A DNA stretch of 64,000 nt from Pelomonas asaccharophilus_A. Lineage in GTDB: Bacteria; Pseudomonadota; Gammaproteobacteria; Burkholderiales; Burkholderiaceae_C. Shown here in pieces: positions 61,280-64,000 of this stretch. Position 1 is the first letter of the stretch, and the number at the start of each line of letters is the position of its first letter. A program made the position numbers and the translations under genes. The stretch lies in assembly GCF_031458115.1 (NCBI RefSeq), contig NZ_JAVDXV010000003.1:62001-126000 (forward strand). Direction: 5' to 3'. The notes beneath the pieces were generated by a model. It made no database searches. It was not told the DNA's origin and saw only the letters and a program-made list of their open reading frames with translations.

Positions 61280-64000
61280 ATGAAGCACTCTCTCCGTCCC
61301 CTGGCGCTGGCGCTGCTGAGCGCCGGTGTTGCCGGCGGCGCGGCGGCCCAGTCGGGCACACAGCTGGAACGCATCACCATCACCGGCTCGTCCATCAAGC
61401 GCGTCGAGTCCGAGACGGCGCTGCCGGTCAGTGTCATCACGCGCGACCAGATCGTGAAGTCCGGCGCCACCAACGTGGAAGACATCCTGCGCCGCATCGG
61501 CGCGAACTCGGCGCTGCAGTCCGACACCACGCAGGGCGCCGGCTACGCGCAGAGCTTTGCCAACCTGCGCGGTCTGGGGCCCAACTCCACGCTGGTGCTG
61601 CTGAACGGCCGGCGGCTGGCCAACTTCGCGTTCGCGTCCATAGGCGGCAATTCGTCGGTGGACCTGAACAGCATCCCGTTCGCGGCCATTGATCGCATCG
61701 AGGTGCTGCGCGACGGTGCGTCCGCCGTGTACGGCACCGACGCCGTGGGCGGCGTCATCAACTTCATCACGCGCAAGGACTACGACAAGGGCGAGCTGAC
61801 GCTGAAGTACGGCGACACCGAGGAGCGCATCGGCGGCAAGGAGACCGGCGCGACCATCGCGTTCGGCATGGGCGGCCTGAAGACCGACGGCTTCAACCTG
61901 CTGCTGACGGCCAACGTGAAGAAGCAGACCAAGATCGCGTCCATAGCCCAGAAGTGGTACCTGCGCGGCCTGGAGGAAATTCCCGGCTCCGCCCCGCCCA
62001 CGTCGGGCCGCTCCTTCCCCGGCCGGCTGGTGGACTTCGGCATCACGCCGGGCGCCTATGCCAACGCGGGCGCCAACTTCAGTGCCTGCGACCCGAACTT
62101 CAACACCATCCAGACGCTGACGGACACGACGCCCAACGGCACGCCCATCAAGCGTTGCCGCTTCATCTACCCGTCCACGCAGGAGAACCTGCCCGACACC
62201 AAGAAGGCCGACGCCTTCGGCCGGCTGACGCTGGACCTGGGCGGCGACTCGCAGCTCTTCTTTGAGGCCAGCTACGCGCGCAGCGAGGGCATAGGGCGCA
62301 CGGCCGCCGTGCCCATCGACTCCACGGCGGGCCACGTGAAGGCCGACGGCACCTACCCGTCGTTCGCGCTGCCCATCAGCAGCAAATACTTCCCGCGCGA
62401 CCTGCTGCTGAGCCTGGGCTACACGCCGGCGCAGTTCGACACGCTGGGCGGCGGCTTCACCGAGATCGCGATGCGCTCGGTGCCCGTGGGACTGCGCACC
62501 AACAACACGCTGAACGAGCAGACCCGGCTGGTGGCCGGCGTCAGCGGCGTGCGCGCCGGCTGGGACTACGACGCCGGCCTGACCCTGTCGCAGGCCAAGG
62601 GCTCGCTGGACTACTACAACTACCTGCACGAAGGCCGGTTCATCGCCGAGCTGGCCACCGGCGTCATCAACCCCTTCGGCCCGCAGGACGCCGCCGGCCT
62701 GGCCGCGCTGGAGCGCGCCCGCATGGAAGGCGCGATGCGCCGCTCCAAGAGCACGGTCTATGCGCTGGACGCCAAGGCCAGCCGCGAGCTGATGCCCATG
62801 GCCGGCGGCCCCATGATGCTGGCGCTGGGCCTGGACCTGCGCAAGGAGAAGGCCAACGACCGCCCGGTGAACAGCGACTACGAGCAGGGCCTGCACATCG
62901 GCGGCGAGGGCTCGGTGCCGGTCACGACCGCGTCGCGCAGCATCTACGCGGTGTTCGGCGAACTCTCCATGCCCTTCGCCAAGGGCTGGGAGGCCACCGT
63001 CAAGGCGCGCTATGACAAGTACAACGACTTCGGCGGCACCTTCAATCCTGGTCTGACGCTGCGCTTCCAGCCGTCGCGTCAGCTGCTGCTGCGCGCCAGC
63101 GCGGGCACGGGCTTCCGCGCGCCGACGCTGTGGGACGTCAACAGCCCCACGGCCTTCACCAACACCGCCAACTCGCTGGTGGACCCGCAATGCCCGCCCG
63201 GCCAGGCCAACGACCCGCGCTGCGAGACGCAGTTCAACGTGCGCCTGTCCAGCGACCCAAGCCTGAAGCCCGAGAAGTCGCGCCAGTTCGCCGTGGGCGC
63301 CGTGTTCGAGCCGGTGCGCGACCTGTCCATCGCGCTGGACTACTGGCACATCCAGAAGAAGGACCAGATCGGCGTCATCGGCGGCGACGCCATCATGGCC
63401 GACCCGACGCTCTACCAGCGCTACATCGCCCGCGTCAAACGGTTGGCCAGCGGTTTCATCAGCTATATCGAGACGCCGGTGGAGAACCTCGGCGAGCTCA
63501 AGACCAGCGGCATCGACCTGGACGTCAAGGCCAGCTGGCCGCTGGGCGGCATGGGCCGCCTGGGCGCCAGCTTCGCCGGCACCTACGTCAACAGCTGGAA
63601 GCAGCAGAACGGCAAGGGCACGCCGTTCGTGTCGTACGACGGCACGGCTGGCGACGGCGCCGGCGTGCAGCCCGTGCCGACCTGGCAGCACACGTTGGGG
63701 CTGGACTGGAACCTCGGCAGCTGGAACGTCACGCTGGAGAACGTGTTCGTGAAGGGCTGGACCGAATCCGCCGGCCTGGTGGAAGCCAATGTGGGCCTGC
63801 CCGTGGAGTACAAGGTCAAGGACAGCAGCCGCTGGAACCTGTCGGTGGGCTGGAAGCCCGTGCCGACGCTGGCGCTGCGCGTCGGCGCGCGCAACGTGTT
63901 CGACGAGGATCCGCCGTTCACGGCCGTGTCCAGCTACGGCTCGCACGTGACCGGCTATGCCGGCAGCTTTGTCGACCCGCGCGGTCGCTTCTGGTACCTG
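61280..64000 (+). CDS. TonB-dependent receptor (3' end beyond the window)
   Basis: At least 907 codons are present. A signal peptide (about 1-24) is followed by a TonB-box-like ERITITGSSIKR, a plug domain (about 40-160 with LRGLGPNSTLVLLNGRR and SAVYGTDAVGGVINFITRK), and a long beta-barrel with the late NVFDEDPPF and RGRFWYL. The frame is still open at the last base; only a few residues are probably missing, as barrels of this type end just after such a motif. The large extracellular loops suggest a bulky ligand, which is unknown. A GAGGAGCG ribosome-binding site precedes the ATG. Confidence 0.92.
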   Translation, partial: MKHSLRPLALALLSAGVAGGAAAQSGTQLERITITGSSIKRVESETALPVSVITRDQIVKSGATNVEDILRRIGANSALQSDTTQGAGYAQSFANLRGLGPNSTLVLLNGRRLANFAFASIGGNSSVDLNSIPFAAIDRIEVLRDGASAVYGTDAVGGVINFITRKDYDKGELTLKYGDTEERIGGKETGATIAFGMGGLKTDGFNLLLTANVKKQTKIASIAQKWYLRGLEEIPGSAPPTSGRSFPGRLVDFGITPGAYANAGANFSACDPNFNTIQTLTDTTPNGTPIKRCRFIYPSTQENLPDTKKADAFGRLTLDLGGDSQLFFEASYARSEGIGRTAAVPIDSTAGHVKADGTYPSFALPISSKYFPRDLLLSLGYTPAQFDTLGGGFTEIAMRSVPVGLRTNNTLNEQTRLVAGVSGVRAGWDYDAGLTLSQAKGSLDYYNYLHEGRFIAELATGVINPFGPQDAAGLAALERARMEGAMRRSKSTVYALDAKASRELMPMAGGPMMLALGLDLRKEKANDRPVNSDYEQGLHIGGEGSVPVTTASRSIYAVFGELSMPFAKGWEATVKARYDKYNDFGGTFNPGLTLRFQPSRQLLLRASAGTGFRAPTLWDVNSPTAFTNTANSLVDPQCPPGQANDPRCETQFNVRLSSDPSLKPEKSRQFAVGAVFEPVRDLSIALDYWHIQKKDQIGVIGGDAIMADPTLYQRYIARVKRLASGFISYIETPVENLGELKTSGIDLDVKASWPLGGMGRLGASFAGTYVNSWKQQNGKGTPFVSYDGTAGDGAGVQPVPTWQHTLGLDWNLGSWNVTLENVFVKGWTESAGLVEANVGLPVEYKVKDSSRWNLSVGWKPVPTLALRVGARNVFDEDPPFTAVSSYGSHVTGYAGSFVDPRGRFWYL

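Noticed and set aside
61259..63946. An 895-codon minus-strand frame antisense to the TonB-dependent receptor
   Set aside because: No recognisable domain or start signal, while the opposite strand encodes a clear receptor.

Overview
The window is a GC-rich chromosomal segment with dense coding, very short intergenic gaps and many ATGA stop/start overlaps. Gene content points to a betaproteobacterium of the order Burkholderiales, most likely the Roseateles/Pelomonas/Mitsuaria-Rubrivivax branch. The pointers are smg-dprA-def-fmt order, paired cyanophycin synthetase genes with the DUF1854/ABC pair, a PPi-type phosphofructokinase, a MaeB-type malic enzyme and a leucine-degradation operon. No rRNA, tRNA, insertion sequence, prophage or CRISPR array was seen. 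It looks like core chromosome with a few accessory islands (a toxin-antitoxin pair, a nucleotidyltransferase pair and one pseudogene).

Layout. 0-4.5 kb: smg, dprA and a LysM protein on the minus strand, divergent from def-fmt. 4.5-8 kb: a 265-bp palindromic element, the heat-shock protease htpX, a small lipoprotein, a DUF2807 protein and the azlCD amino-acid exporter. 8-20 kb: pgk, a GGDEF cyclase, maeB, two solute-binding-like proteins, an EamA transporter divergent from an XRE-cupin regulator, an acetyltransferase, pyk, and an alpha/beta hydrolase coupled to a metallo-beta-lactamase-fold hydrolase. 20-28.4 kb: a broken GH43-like gene, then the cyanophycin locus (cphA, a variant cphA2, and divergently an ABC transporter and a DUF1854 gene). 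28.4-35.6 kb: bfr/bfd under a Fur-like box, a cold-shock gene, ygiQ, a REC-DUF3369-GGDEF-EAL protein and pfp. 35.6-42.5 kb: hscC with a J-like membrane partner, a YCII protein, and a BlaI/M56 pair. 42.5-56 kb: a 13.5-kb same-strand run that interleaves leucine catabolism (mccB, enoyl-CoA hydratase, mccA, mvaB) with the complete late biotin pathway (bioA, bioF, bioD, bioB) and a vapBC module, with a divergent TetR gene at its head. 56-64 kb: a small membrane protein, a LysM-FecR protein coupled to a CHASE2 hybrid kinase, and a TonB-dependent receptor cut by the window end.

The most unusual signal is a family of three dispersed elements of about 265 bp (4499-4763, 23104-23370, 37195-37461). Each is a long outer stem enclosing two long arms, and each arm carries a nearly invariant inner hairpin. 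The stems have drifted in sequence but stay paired through compensating changes. All three sit between co-directional genes, in the same orientation relative to them. The copies abut or nearly abut stop and start codons, and one contributes the -35 region of a sigma32-like promoter for htpX. They look like a structured repeat or mobile-element family that I cannot name.

Functional links: pgk, pyk, pfp and maeB cover central carbon flux. MccA needs biotin made by the adjacent bio genes. CphA and CphA2 with ABC/DUF1854 form a nitrogen-storage unit. HscC with its J-like neighbour, and HtpX, serve protein quality control.
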